Source: Agromyces hippuratus
GTDB taxonomy: Bacteria > Actinomycetota > Actinomycetes > Actinomycetales > Microbacteriaceae
Direction of reading: 5' to 3'
NCBI RefSeq assembly: GCF_013410355.1
Contig: NZ_JACCFI010000001.1
Coordinates: 1,550,001-1,614,000 of the forward strand
DNA: 64,000 nt
The first letter of the stretch is position 1. Each line of letters opens with the position of its first letter. The translations under genes were made by a program, and so were the position numbers. Of this stretch, positions 15,533-24,245 are shown one piece after another. The notes below the pieces were generated by a model. The model saw nothing but the letters and a program-made list of their open reading frames with translations. It had not been told where the DNA came from and did no database searches.

Positions 15533-15544
15533 TGGTTCTTGTGG
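15513..15544. promoter_or_regulatory. Operator with 10-bp inverted repeat (CCACAAGAAC / GTTCTTGTGG)
   Basis: Perfect 10-bp arms at 15513-15522 and 15535-15544 with a 12-bp spacer that contains the -35. A third half-site makes ACAAGA-AC-TCTTGT at 15515-15528. Binding of the ArsR-type regulator here would block RNA polymerase, giving direct autorepression. Confidence 0.75.
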
Positions 15545-15585
15545 ATACCGTTCGCATGCACACGGCGAATCGAGGTGGGCCCTCC

Positions 15586-15591
15586 TAGAGT
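15586..15591 (+). promoter_or_regulatory. Leaderless -10 box for the 15598 gene
   Basis: TAGAGT, then 6 nt (GGCGGC), then ATG. No separate ribosome binding site. Confidence 0.55.
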
Positions 15592-15597
15592 GGCGGC

Positions 15598-16143
15598 ATG
15601 AGTCGGGTGGTATTCATGTGCGGTCCGGCGGGATCAGGCAAGTCCACGGTCGCGCGCGAACTCGAGGCCTCGGGTATGACGCGGCTGTCCTTCGATGAGG
15701 AGGCGTGGGAGCGCGGCATCCGCGAGCAGCCGCTCGCCGAAGACGTCCGGCGGGAGATCGAGACCGCGCTTCGGCATCGCCTCGTGGAGCTGGTGTCGGC
15801 CGGCATCGATGTCGTGCTCGACTACTCGTTCTGGTCGCGGCGCATGCGCCGCGACTACCGAGAGCTGCTGCGCCCGCTCGGCGTCGAGCCCGAGACGATC
15901 TACCTCGCGACGCCACGTGACGTGGTTCTCGCCCGCGTCGCAGCACGCGACGGCGCCGCCGCGAACGAGGTGGAGCTCAGTCCGGAGGTCGCCGCGACGT
16001 ACTTCGACGCGTTCGAAGCGCCGACTCGGGATGAAGGCCCTCTCGTCATCCTCGGCGACGATCCGCAGCCACGCCCAACCCCATCCGGATCCGCCCCGGG
16101 AAGTAAGGAGTCCGGTCAGGCGCCGACGAGCTCCAGCGTCTGA
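15598..16143 (+). CDS. P-loop kinase-like ATPase
   Basis: A 181-residue AAA_33/zeta-toxin-like P-loop kinase. Walker A GPAGSGKST spans residues 9-17. RLSFDEEAW supplies the acidic segment after the first strand, and DYSFWSRRMRRDYRELLR resembles the lid region of small-molecule phosphotransferases. The substrate is not identifiable. The C-terminal 30 residues are Pro/Ser/Gly rich and overlap the convergent ackA gene by 28 bp, so the true functional domain probably ends near residue 155. A leaderless -10 box supports the start. No partner antitoxin gene is visible, so a toxin role is not supported. Confidence 0.75.
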   Translation: MSRVVFMCGPAGSGKSTVARELEASGMTRLSFDEEAWERGIREQPLAEDVRREIETALRHRLVELVSAGIDVVLDYSFWSRRMRRDYRELLRPLGVEPETIYLATPRDVVLARVAARDGAAANEVELSPEVAATYFDAFEAPTRDEGPLVILGDDPQPRPTPSGSAPGSKESGQAPTSSSV

Positions 16144-17327
16144 CGGGCGATCTCGAGCTCTTCATTCGTCGGCACGACGAGCACGGCGGTCTTCGAGGCG
16201 TCCGTCGAGATGCGCCGGGCGACCGAACCGCGCTGCTGGTTGCGCTCGGAGTCGAGTTCGACGCCGAAGCCCTCGAGCCCGGCGAGCGCGAGCTCCCGCA
16301 CGTCGGGCGAGTTCTCGCCGACGCCCGCGGTGAAGACGATCGCGTCGACCCGGCCGAGCTGGGCGGCGTACGCCCCGACGTAGGAGCGCACCCGGTGCGC
16401 ATAGACCTCGAGTGCGAGCGTCGACGCCTCGTCGCCCGCCGCCCGCGCGGCGACGAGGTCGCGCATGTCGGCGTGCCCGCTGAGGCCGAGGATGCCGCTC
16501 TGCGAGTTCAGCAGGTGGTCGAGGCCATCGGCGTCGAGCCCGGCCCGGCGCTCGAGGTGCAGCAGCACGGCCGGGTCGATGTCGCCCGACCGGGTGCCCA
16601 TGACGAGCCCCTCGAGCGGCGTCATGCCCATGCTCGTCTCGACCGAGCGCCCTTCGGAGACCGCGCAGACGGATGCACCGTTGCCGAGATGCAGCACGAT
16701 CATGCGGAGCTCCTCGACGGGACGTTCGAGGAACGCGGCCGCGGCACGGGAGACGAAGCGGTGCGAGGTGCCGTGGAATCCGTAACGGCGGATGCGGTGC
16801 TTCGCCGCGAGCTCGCGATCGATCGCATACGTGTAGGCGGCCGGCGGCATCGTCTGGTGGAACGCGGTGTCGAACACCGCCACGTGCGGCACGTCGGGGA
16901 ACGCTCGCTGCGCAGCCTCGATGCCCTCGAGGTTCGCGGGGTTGTGCAGCGGCGCGAGCGCCGAGAGCTCGTCGATGTTGATCTTCACGAGCGGCGTGAT
17001 CACGGTCGGCTCGAAGAAGCGCGCCCCGCCCTGCACGACCCGGTGACCGACCGCGATCGGGGCGTGCGCCTCGAGCGACGGGCCGTGGGCGGCGAACGCC
17101 TCGAGCATCACCGCGAAGGCGGCCTCGTGGTCGGCGACCTCGCCGGCGGCGTCCCACGTCGAGCCGAGGCTGTCGTTCTCGGGCCCCTCGTGGCGGTGCC
17201 TGGCATGGCCGACACCGCGGCCGATGCGCTCGACGAGCCCGCTCGCGAGCGTCTCGGATCGCTCGACGTCGATGAGCTGGTACTTCAGCGACGACGACCC
17301 CGAGTTCACGACGAGCACGACGCTCAT
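16116..17327 (-). CDS. ackA: Acetate kinase
   Basis: Interconverts acetyl phosphate + ADP with acetate + ATP. The 403-residue protein has the N-terminal VLVVNSGSSSLKY signature (residues about 4-16), VAVFDTAFHQTMP, the RYGFHGTSHRFV phosphate-binding histidine segment and the late FTAGVGENSP motif. The ATG overlaps the pta stop (ATGA), so it forms a coupled pta-ackA operon for overflow acetate excretion or acetate assimilation. It overlaps the convergent P-loop kinase gene by 28 bp. Confidence 0.96.
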   Translation of the reverse strand: MSVVLVVNSGSSSLKYQLIDVERSETLASGLVERIGRGVGHARHRHEGPENDSLGSTWDAAGEVADHEAAFAVMLEAFAAHGPSLEAHAPIAVGHRVVQGGARFFEPTVITPLVKINIDELSALAPLHNPANLEGIEAAQRAFPDVPHVAVFDTAFHQTMPPAAYTYAIDRELAAKHRIRRYGFHGTSHRFVSRAAAAFLERPVEELRMIVLHLGNGASVCAVSEGRSVETSMGMTPLEGLVMGTRSGDIDPAVLLHLERRAGLDADGLDHLLNSQSGILGLSGHADMRDLVAARAAGDEASTLALEVYAHRVRSYVGAYAAQLGRVDAIVFTAGVGENSPDVRELALAGLEGFGVELDSERNQQRGSVARRISTDASKTAVLVVPTNEELEIARQTLELVGA

Positions 17328-19489
17328 GACGGGTCCGCCGCCTGGATCGCCGTGATGGCCACGGTGTTCACGATGTCCTGCACGAGGGCTCCGCGAGAGA
17401 GGTCGTTGATGGGCTTGCGGAGGCCCTGCAGCACCGGCCCGATCGCGACGGCGCCCGAGGAGCGCTGCACCGCCTTGTACGTGTTGTTGCCGGTGTTGAG
17501 GTCGGGGAAGATGAAGACCGTCGCCCGCCCCGCGACATCCGACTCGGGCAGTTTCGTGCGCGCGACCGCGGCATCCGCCGCCGCGTCGTACTGGATCGGC
17601 CCCTCGACCGCGAGCTGCGGCGCGCGCTCGCGCACGAGCTCGGTCGCCCGACGCACCTTGTCGACGTCGGCGCCCGAGCCGGACTCGCCGGTCGAGTACG
17701 AGAGCATCGCGATGCGCGGCTCGATGCCGAACTGCGCCGCGGTCGCCGCCGACGAGATCGCGATGTCGGCGAGCTGCTCCGCGGTCGGGTCGGGCACGAT
17801 CGCGCAGTCGCCGTAGACGAGCACGCGGTCGGCGAGCGCCATGAGGAACACGCTCGAGACGACGTCGACACCGGGCTTGGTCTTGATCACCTCGAACGAG
17901 GGCCGGATGGTGTGCGCGGTCGTGTGCGCCGCCCCCGAGACCATGCCGTCGGCGAGGCCGAGCTCGACCATCATCGTGCCGAAGTACGACACGTCCTGCA
18001 CGGTCTCACGCGCCTGCTCGAGCGTGACGCCCTTGTGTGCGCGGCGCCGCTGGTACTCCTCGGCGAAGCGGGCGACGTGCACGAAGTCGTGGTTCGAGAG
18101 CACCTCGGCCTTCGAGAGGTCGAGGCCGAGTCCGATCGCGCGCGAACGCACCTCGATCTCCTCGCCGAGGATCGTGAGGTCGGCCACGTCGCGGGCGAGC
18201 AGCGTCGCGGCGGCGCGCAGCACCCGGTCGTCGTAGCCCTCGGGCAGCACGATGCGCTTGCGCGTCTGCCTGGCGCGCTCGAGCAGGTCGTACTCGAACA
18301 TGAGCGGCGTCACGACCTCGGGGCGCGCGACCTCGAGCAGGTCGAGCAGCGCCTGGCCGTCGACGTGCTTCTCGAAGAGGGCCAGGGCGGTGTCGCGCTT
18401 GCGCTGCGACTCGGCGGCGAGCCTGCCCCGCGTGTGCGTGATCGCGAGCGCCGTGTCGTAGCTCGAGAGCTCGGTGCGGATGATCGGCAGCCCTGCCTTC
18501 AGTCCGTCGACGAGGCGGTCGACCTGCTCGGCGATCGGGATGCCGCCGTTCAACACGATGCCCGACAGCGACGGGAACGTCGCGCTCGAGTGCGCGGTGA
18601 GCACCCCGAGCAGCACCTCGCTGCGGTCGCCGGGCACGACGACGACGGCACCCTCGGTGAGGTGGGTGAGCACGTTCTCCATCGACATCGCCGCGACGAT
18701 CACGCCGAGCGCCTCGCGGTTGAGCAGCTCGGGGTCTCCGGCGTGCAGGGTGCCGTCGACGGCCTCCATGATGGCGCGCATCGACGGCGCGACGAGGTAC
18801 GGGTCCTCGGGAATGGCCCAGGTGGCGACGGATGCCTCGGCACCGCGTCCGGCCGAGGCCGACGAGCTGTTGGGTCGGGCCGCAGCAGCCACGGCCTCGA
18901 CGATGTCGTCGAGCCGCTCGGGGTCGGCACGGTTCGCGACGATGCCGAGCAGGGTCGCGTGCTCGCGCTCGAGCTCCTCGACGGCGAGCTCGGTGAGCTG
19001 CGCGAGTTCGTCGGGGCTGCGCGCATCGGAGTAGCCGAGCCGCTCCGAACGGCTGCGCCCCTGCCCCTGGCCGACGCGGCCGCCGAGCACGAGCAGCACC
19101 GGGGCGCCGAGGTTCGCCGCGATGCGCGCGTTGTAGGCGAGTTCGGTCGGGCTGCCGACATCCGTGAAGTCCGAGCCGATGATGACGACCGCGTCGCAGC
19201 GGTCTTCGACGGCCTTGAACCGGCTCACGATGGTCGCGAGCGCGCCCTCGGGGTCGGCGTGCACGTCGTCGTAGCCCACGCCCACTGCATCGTCGTAGGG
19301 GATCTGCACGACGCCCTCGTGGGCGAGCAGCAGTTCGAGCACGTAGTCGCGCTCGTCGGTCGACCGCGCGATCGGCCGGAACACGCCGACCCGGGTCGCG
19401 CGGTGGGTCAGGGTGTCGAGGGTGCCGAGCGCCACGGTCGACTTGCCCGTGTTGCCCTCAGCCGAGCAGATGTAGATGCGGTGCGCCAC
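17324..19489 (-). CDS. pta: Phosphate acetyltransferase
   Basis: Transfers acetyl between CoA and phosphate. At 721 residues it is the long form: an N-terminal P-loop-like domain (CSAEGNTGKSTVALG), a central DRTGG domain (about residues 225-330) and the C-terminal PTA_PTB catalytic domain from about residue 390, with KRIVLPEGYDDRVL, SGAAHTTA and YDAAADAAVA. The start codon is GTG at 19489. A leaderless -10 (TAGGCT) lies 6 nt upstream, inside the 3' end of the preceding membrane-protein gene, which pta overlaps by 32 bp. It is followed by ackA through an ATGA overlap. Confidence 0.95.
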   Translation of the reverse strand: MAHRIYICSAEGNTGKSTVALGTLDTLTHRATRVGVFRPIARSTDERDYVLELLLAHEGVVQIPYDDAVGVGYDDVHADPEGALATIVSRFKAVEDRCDAVVIIGSDFTDVGSPTELAYNARIAANLGAPVLLVLGGRVGQGQGRSRSERLGYSDARSPDELAQLTELAVEELEREHATLLGIVANRADPERLDDIVEAVAAAARPNSSSASAGRGAEASVATWAIPEDPYLVAPSMRAIMEAVDGTLHAGDPELLNREALGVIVAAMSMENVLTHLTEGAVVVVPGDRSEVLLGVLTAHSSATFPSLSGIVLNGGIPIAEQVDRLVDGLKAGLPIIRTELSSYDTALAITHTRGRLAAESQRKRDTALALFEKHVDGQALLDLLEVARPEVVTPLMFEYDLLERARQTRKRIVLPEGYDDRVLRAAATLLARDVADLTILGEEIEVRSRAIGLGLDLSKAEVLSNHDFVHVARFAEEYQRRRAHKGVTLEQARETVQDVSYFGTMMVELGLADGMVSGAAHTTAHTIRPSFEVIKTKPGVDVVSSVFLMALADRVLVYGDCAIVPDPTAEQLADIAISSAATAAQFGIEPRIAMLSYSTGESGSGADVDKVRRATELVRERAPQLAVEGPIQYDAAADAAVARTKLPESDVAGRATVFIFPDLNTGNNTYKAVQRSSGAVAIGPVLQGLRKPINDLSRGALVQDIVNTVAITAIQAADPS

Positions 19490-20222
19490 CCGTCCAGCCT
19501 ATTGGGCGGGCGGTATCCGCGGTCTGGGAATCCGCCATCGATCGCCGGAGCACCGACGCGGTCGTGATGCGGTGCTGGGTCGCCAGCGACACGGCCGTCA
19601 GCCAGATGAGCGCCGAGGTCGTCGCGATGAGTTCGAGCCACCCGCCGAGCCCGGTGGCGACGCCCGCGAGCGAGAGGATGCCTCCTGCAGCCGCCGCCGC
19701 GATCACGAGCACGAGGCTCGGCGTGGCGAGCGCCGCATAGACGCGTCCGAACCGGAGCGTCTGGATGATCGCGACTCCGGCGAGCGCGAAGCCGAGCACC
19801 GCGGCCGTGGTGTGCACGAGGTCCTGAGGGGCCGCACCGGGCGTGAGCGGGATCGGGCAACCGGTGCTGCACGGCACTGCCGCCCCGACCCCGAACATCG
19901 CGCTCGCGGCGAGCAGGCTCGTGCTCACGGCCCATGCACCGAAGAGGCCCCGCCCGCTGCGAAGGCCCCAGAGGCCGAACGCCGACGCCGCACCGCCGAG
20001 CGCGACCATCGCGAGCGACACGTTGAAGGCGACCGACGTGATCTCGCCGGCGGCACCCAGGCCGCTGACGTAGGTGTCGCCCGGGAAGACGATGCGGGAC
20101 GCCCACATCATGCCGAGGGCGAGCAGCACCAGGCACGCGCCGCCCAGGCGGAGGGCGGCGGCAGCGGGGTGGTGGAGCCAGCTCGAGGCGGACGGGGAGA
20201 CGAGTGAAGTGGATCGGGGCAC
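19458..20222 (-). CDS. DUF998-like integral membrane protein
   Basis: A 254-residue protein with about six hydrophobic segments and the pattern of the DUF998 family (GxxxLxxSxxG-type first loop, FNVSLAMVALGG, then paired helices). Function unknown. I chose the GTG at 20222 because TAACGT ends exactly 7 nt before it (leaderless signature); the frame is open further upstream. The 3' end overlaps the pta start by 32 bp and contains the pta promoter, so the two genes may be transcribed in tandem. Two cysteines in VPCSTGCP lie in an extracytoplasmic-looking loop. Confidence 0.75.
   Translation of the reverse strand: MPRSTSLVSPSASSWLHHPAAAALRLGGACLVLLALGMMWASRIVFPGDTYVSGLGAAGEITSVAFNVSLAMVALGGAASAFGLWGLRSGRGLFGAWAVSTSLLAASAMFGVGAAVPCSTGCPIPLTPGAAPQDLVHTTAAVLGFALAGVAIIQTLRFGRVYAALATPSLVLVIAAAAAGGILSLAGVATGLGGWLELIATTSALIWLTAVSLATQHRITTASVLRRSMADSQTADTARPIGWTGGAPHLHLLG
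19496..19501 (-). promoter_or_regulatory. Leaderless -10 box for pta inside the upstream gene
   Basis: Minus strand TAGGCT, 6 nt, then the GTG start of pta. The box lies within the last codons of the DUF998-like gene. Confidence 0.55.
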
Positions 20223-20229
20223 TGTCTCC

Positions 20230-20235
20230 ACGTTA
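20230..20235 (-). promoter_or_regulatory. Leaderless -10 box for the DUF998-like gene
   Basis: Minus strand TAACGT, then 7 nt (GGAGACA), then GTG at 20222. It helps choose this start over the GTG three codons upstream. Confidence 0.5.
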
Positions 20236-20311
20236 GGAAACCCGCGTCGCCCGCACATCGACTGCCGGTACCGCCGACGTCGTACCGTGGTCGGATCGTC
20301 AGGGCGGGGGC

Positions 20312-20328
20312 CATCCGCCGTGCGGATG
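20312..20328 (-). terminator. Short hairpin downstream of the DUF1254 gene
   Basis: CATCCGC / GCGGATG arms with a 3-nt loop lie 24 bp past the DUF1254 stop codon, a compact stem-loop suited to transcription termination. Confidence 0.45.
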
Positions 20329-20351
20329 ACCCCGGCAGCGCTCGAGCGGAA

Positions 20352-21689
20352 CTACGCCGAACGCTCGATCGCGGGCAGCACGTAGCTGCCGTCGATCACG
20401 GACTCGTCGGGCATGTACATGCGCAGGAGCGGGCGGAACGCCCCGGTCGGGGCCGGCAGCCAGTTCGCGGCCGCCGCCGGGTCGGCGGGGCGTGCCGCGC
20501 TCATCGTGATGGTGATCCCGCCATCGGCGTCGCGCACGACGCCGGCCGTGCGGTCGCCGATCGAGTACCGCTCGATCTCGTTGGCCACGAGGTAGAAGTT
20601 CGGCACGCTGTACATCGTGAGCGACCAGAACGCACCGACCGGCGGCGTCGGCGACAGCCGCAGCGTGTACGAGTGCGAGCCGTCGAGCGGCTCGCCCGCC
20701 GCGTCGACATAGGTCATGACGTAGGCGGCCTCGTAGGCGTGGTTGCCCCAGAGCCCGCCGAGCGCGCCGGCGGCACGCTGCGCGATGCGCACCTTCGGGT
20801 CGGCGATCTTCCACGCGGGGTCGTCGATGGTGCCGACCTCGAAGAAGTCGAGGTTGTAGTCGAAGACGTGGTAGGTCAGCGTCCAGCCGTTCACGACCGG
20901 AGCGGCGCCCGAGTGCAGGATCTGATCGAGGAGCGCCCGGCCCTGCATGAAGCCCGCCTCGAGTGCCACCTTCACCTCGTCGTCGAGCGAACCGACGGGC
21001 TCCGCCCCGAGGAGCCCGAGCGGGGCGAACGACGCCTGCAGCGCGGCATCCCGCTCGCCCGGCGGGAAGGTCTGCGAGTACACCCGGAGCTTCTCGAAGA
21101 AGTCGAGCGCCTCGGTCGGCCCGGCCTCGGCCTCGGGGAGCCCGACGGGCGGCACGAGCGAGCGGCGCAAGGGTGTGAGCGTCGTCGCGTCCTGCAGCGC
21201 GTGCACCGCGGGCAGATCGTCGGTGCCGTCGCACGCCCAGCGCCCGACGATGGAGGCGATGCGGGTCGGGAAGCGGATCGCGATCGCATCGCCGGCGTCA
21301 TCGGCCTCTCCCTCCCAGTCGGGCGGCAGCAGCAGGAAGTCGCGGGCGCCGGTGCCCGTGGCGCGCTTGCCCACGTAGGCGAAGTTGTTCGTCCACGCGT
21401 CGACGAACTGCAGCACGTAGTATCGGCCGGCCGTGTCGGGCACGCTCAGCAGCACCGGCCCGACGCTGAGGTCGATCGAAGCCATCGAGTAGACGGTGTC
21501 GTTGTTGATCGAGACGAAGGTGTCGTCGGCCGTCGTGAGCGCACGCGCATGGCTGAAGGTGTTGAACGGCGCGGCCGGGTTCGCTCCGATGCCGGTCGTC
21601 ACGTAGCGGTTCACCTGCTCGAGGTCGAACACGATCGGGAAGCCGTACACGTACGCCTCCGCCGCGAGTTTCGCGAGCCCTGCATCCAC
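20352..21689 (-). CDS. DUF1254/DUF1214 domain protein
   Basis: A protein of about 445 residues with the DUF1254 domain first (AAEAYVYGFPIVFDLEQVNR, NNDTVYSMASIDLS, DAWTNNFAYVGKRATG) and the DUF1214 domain at the C-terminus (GAFWSLTMYSVPNFYLVAN, NWLPAPTGAFRPLLRMYMP). The family is widespread, often annotated only as hypothetical; no reaction is established that I can cite. No signal peptide is seen, unlike many family members. I prefer the GTG at 21689, which has GAGGGGG 6 nt upstream; an ATG at 21704 is the alternative. TAGGCT at 21718-21723 is a likely -10. Divergent from the monooxygenase operon. Confidence 0.82.
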   Translation of the reverse strand: MDAGLAKLAAEAYVYGFPIVFDLEQVNRYVTTGIGANPAAPFNTFSHARALTTADDTFVSINNDTVYSMASIDLSVGPVLLSVPDTAGRYYVLQFVDAWTNNFAYVGKRATGTGARDFLLLPPDWEGEADDAGDAIAIRFPTRIASIVGRWACDGTDDLPAVHALQDATTLTPLRRSLVPPVGLPEAEAGPTEALDFFEKLRVYSQTFPPGERDAALQASFAPLGLLGAEPVGSLDDEVKVALEAGFMQGRALLDQILHSGAAPVVNGWTLTYHVFDYNLDFFEVGTIDDPAWKIADPKVRIAQRAAGALGGLWGNHAYEAAYVMTYVDAAGEPLDGSHSYTLRLSPTPPVGAFWSLTMYSVPNFYLVANEIERYSIGDRTAGVVRDADGGITITMSAARPADPAAAANWLPAPTGAFRPLLRMYMPDESVIDGSYVLPAIERSA

Positions 21690-21717
21690 TGAGATCCCCC
21701 TCATCCGTCGTCATCCC

Positions 21718-21723
21718 AGCCTA
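21718..21723 (-). promoter_or_regulatory. Candidate -10 box for the DUF1254 gene
   Basis: Minus strand TAGGCT about 30 bp before the preferred GTG start; it leaves a short leader that contains a GAGGGGG ribosome binding site. Confidence 0.4.
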
Positions 21724-21772
21724 TGGTCCGGCCCAGCCGCGCAGCGCGAACGAAACCCGAGCAGTCTTCGCT

Positions 21773-21832
21773 TATGCTGTTCGGGCACATCGACGTGCCG
21801 TGCCGACTCCCCCAGCGGTGCGACCCGAACAG
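21773..21832 (+). promoter_or_regulatory. Promoter and inverted repeat upstream of the monooxygenase operon
   Basis: TATGCT (21773-21778) is a probable -10. Overlapping it, CTGTTCGGG (21777-21785) has a perfect partner CCCGAACAG at 21824-21832, 47 bp away centre to centre, and a smaller GCAC/GTGC stem lies inside. The arrangement could be two half-operators bound by a looping regulator, or a folded 5' leader; sequence alone does not decide. Confidence 0.4.
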
Positions 21833-21843
21833 AGACACCCCCT

Positions 21844-23271
21844 GTGAACAACATCGCCCTCATCGGAGCGGGCCCGTCCGGCCTGGCCGGCGCGCGAGCG
21901 CTCAGCCGCGCCGGCATCCCCTTCGACGGATTCGAGGCCGGCCCCGACGTCGGCGGCCTCTGGAACATCGACAACCCGCGCTCGACCATGTACGAGTCGG
22001 CGCATCTCATCTCGAGTCGCACGACGACCGAGTTCGCCGAGTTCCCCATGGCCTCGACCGCCGACTACCCGAGCCACCGCGAGCTGCTCGAGTACTTCCG
22101 CACCTACGCCGACGCGTTCGGACTGCGCGAGCGGTTCCGCTTCGAGACGCGGGTGACGGATGTCTCGCCGCTGCCGGCTCCCGCGAGCGGCGTGCCCGGC
22201 ACGCCCGAGCCCGGCGCACCGAGATGGCGGGTCACCGCCGTCACCGCCGACGGCGAGACGATCACGGGCGACTACTCGGGCGTGATCCTCGCCAACGGCA
22301 CGCTCGCCGAACCCAACGTTCCCGGCTTCGCGGGTTCGTTCGACGGCGAGATCATGCACACGAGCGCGTACAAGTCGGCGAAGGTGTTCGACGGCAGGCG
22401 GGTGCTCATCATCGGGGCCGGCAACTCCGGGTGCGACATCGCGGTCGATGCCGTGCACCACGCGGCATCCGTCGACCTGAGCGTGCGACGCGGGTACTAC
22501 TTCGTGCCCCGCTACCTCTTCGGCCGACCGTCGGACACCCTGAACCAGGGGCGACCGCTGCCGGCGCGCATCAAGCAGTTCATCGACACGCGCGTGCTGC
22601 AGGCGTTCACGGGCGACCCGGTGAAGTTCGGGTTCCCGAAGCCCGACTACAAGATCTACGAATCGCACCCGATCGTGAACACGATGGTGCTGAACCACCT
22701 CGGCCAGGGCGACCTGCGGGTGGTTCCCGACATCGACCGCTTCGACGGGCGCACGGTGCACTTCTCCGACGGTTCGTCGGCCGACTACGACCTCATCATG
22801 CTCGCGACGGGCTACCGCCTCGACTACCCGTTCGTCGGGCGCGAGCACCTGAACTGGGAGGGCGCCTCGCCGTCGCTCTTCATGAACGTCTTCCCGCCCT
22901 CGTTCAACGGCCTCTTCGTGCTCGGCATGATCGAGGCGTCGGGCATCGGCTGGCAGGGGCGCTACGAGCAGGCGGAGCTCATCGCCGCCTACCTCGCCGC
23001 CGCCGACGACGCCCCCGAGGCCGCAGCGCGGTTCCGGCAGCGAGCGGATGCCCCGTGGCCCGACCTCACCGGCGGCTACGACTACCTCGGCCTCGACCGC
23101 ATGTCGTACTACGTCAACAAGGACGCGTACCGGCGCACGGTGAAGCGCCTGCTCGGCACGCTGCCCCTGACCTCCGAGCGCGGCCCGCTCCTCCCCCACA
23201 GCCTCGTCGCCGCGACCGCGACCGCGACGGCCACCGACTCGAACATCCAGACCGAAAGCGGCACCGCATGA
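21844..23271 (+). CDS. FAD/NADPH flavin-containing monooxygenase
   Basis: A 475-residue class B flavoprotein monooxygenase. The FAD Rossmann motif GAGPSG spans 8-13, the NADPH motif GAGNSG spans 191-196, and the FMO fingerprint FxGxxxHxxxY is matched by Phe166, Gly168, His172 and Tyr176. Such enzymes oxygenate N/S atoms or carry out Baeyer-Villiger reactions on ketones. The start is GTG at 21844. The BASS transporter gene begins inside its stop codon (ATGA) and the epimerase follows in the same way, so all three should be made together, suggesting that the transporter imports the substrate. The C-terminal tail is a Thr/Ala repeat. The precise substrate is unknown. Confidence 0.87.
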   Translation: MNNIALIGAGPSGLAGARALSRAGIPFDGFEAGPDVGGLWNIDNPRSTMYESAHLISSRTTTEFAEFPMASTADYPSHRELLEYFRTYADAFGLRERFRFETRVTDVSPLPAPASGVPGTPEPGAPRWRVTAVTADGETITGDYSGVILANGTLAEPNVPGFAGSFDGEIMHTSAYKSAKVFDGRRVLIIGAGNSGCDIAVDAVHHAASVDLSVRRGYYFVPRYLFGRPSDTLNQGRPLPARIKQFIDTRVLQAFTGDPVKFGFPKPDYKIYESHPIVNTMVLNHLGQGDLRVVPDIDRFDGRTVHFSDGSSADYDLIMLATGYRLDYPFVGREHLNWEGASPSLFMNVFPPSFNGLFVLGMIEASGIGWQGRYEQAELIAAYLAAADDAPEAAARFRQRADAPWPDLTGGYDYLGLDRMSYYVNKDAYRRTVKRLLGTLPLTSERGPLLPHSLVAATATATATDSNIQTESGTA

Positions 23272-24245
23272 ACATCGACGACGTCGTCCTGAACTTCACC
23301 CCGGGCTCGCTCATCGCGCTGAACATCGTGCTCGGGCTCATCATGTTCGGCATCGCGCTCGACACCGCGCCCTCCGACTTCACGGCCGTCGCCAAGGCGC
23401 CGAAGGCCATGATCATCGCGCTCGCGGCGCAGATCGTCCTGCTGCCGGCTGTGACCTTCGGCTTGACCCTGCTGCTGAACGTGCAGGCGTCGATCGCACT
23501 CGGCATGATCCTCGTGGCGTGCTGCCCGCCCGGCAACATCTCGCAGGTGCTGACCTACCGCTCGGGCGGCAACGTGGCGCTCTCGGTCTCGATGACGGCC
23601 GTCTCGAACGTGATCTACATCTTCCTGCTGCCGATCAGCCTCGCGTTCTGGGGCGGCCTGCACCCGACCGCGAGCAAGCTCGTGCACGAGGTGAGCCTCG
23701 ACGGCTGGCAGATGCTCTTCGAGATCTTCCTCATCATCGGCGTGCCGTTCTTCGCCGGTCTCCTGATCCGCGCGAAGCTGCCGCGCTTCGCGGCGAAGGT
23801 GCAGCCCTACGCGCGCTGGGTGAGCCTCATCGGCCTCGTCGGCTTCATCGCGGCGGCCCTCATCGGCAACTGGGCGATCTTCATGGCGTTCATCGGGGTC
23901 GTGCTGCTCGCGGTGTTCCTGCACGACGCCGTGGCGCTCGGCCTCGGGTACGCGAGCGCCCGCATCGGCGGCCTCGGCGTGCGCGACCGCAAGGCGATCA
24001 CGTTCGAGGTCGGCATCCGCAACGCGGGCCTCGGGCTCGGCCTCGTCTTCGCCTTCTTCGGCGGTCTCGGCGGCATGGCCGTCGTCGCGGGCTGGTGGGG
24101 CATCTGGGACATCATCGCGGGCCTCACGGTTGCGACCCTCTGGGCACGGCACTCCAAGCGAGCGGATGCCGCAACCGCGTCGGCCTCGCCCGAAGCTGCT
24201 CGCTCGGAGGGCGCTGCGGCGAGCGAAGCGGGGCCCGCCGCATGA
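23268..24245 (+). CDS. Bile acid:sodium symporter (BASS) family transporter
   Basis: A 325-residue membrane protein with about nine to ten transmembrane helices and the family hallmark CCPPGNISQVLTYRSGGNVALS in the first crossover region, plus the second discontinuous helix FEVGIRNAGLGLGL. The family imports organic anions (bile acids, steroids, pantoate, keto acids) with sodium. It overlaps the monooxygenase gene by ATGA at its start and the epimerase gene by ATGA at its end. The last 35 residues are a hydrophilic Ala/Ser-rich tail. Substrate unproven; a carboxylated or ketone-bearing molecule processed by the neighbours is a reasonable inference. Confidence 0.87.
   Translation: MNIDDVVLNFTPGSLIALNIVLGLIMFGIALDTAPSDFTAVAKAPKAMIIALAAQIVLLPAVTFGLTLLLNVQASIALGMILVACCPPGNISQVLTYRSGGNVALSVSMTAVSNVIYIFLLPISLAFWGGLHPTASKLVHEVSLDGWQMLFEIFLIIGVPFFAGLLIRAKLPRFAAKVQPYARWVSLIGLVGFIAAALIGNWAIFMAFIGVVLLAVFLHDAVALGLGYASARIGGLGVRDRKAITFEVGIRNAGLGLGLVFAFFGGLGGMAVVAGWWGIWDIIAGLTVATLWARHSKRADAATASASPEAARSEGAAASEAGPAA

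Noticed and set aside
15598..16143. Zeta-toxin of a toxin-antitoxin pair
   Set aside because: The P-loop kinase has no small antitoxin gene beside it and lacks clear zeta-toxin substrate motifs; a generic kinase call is safer.
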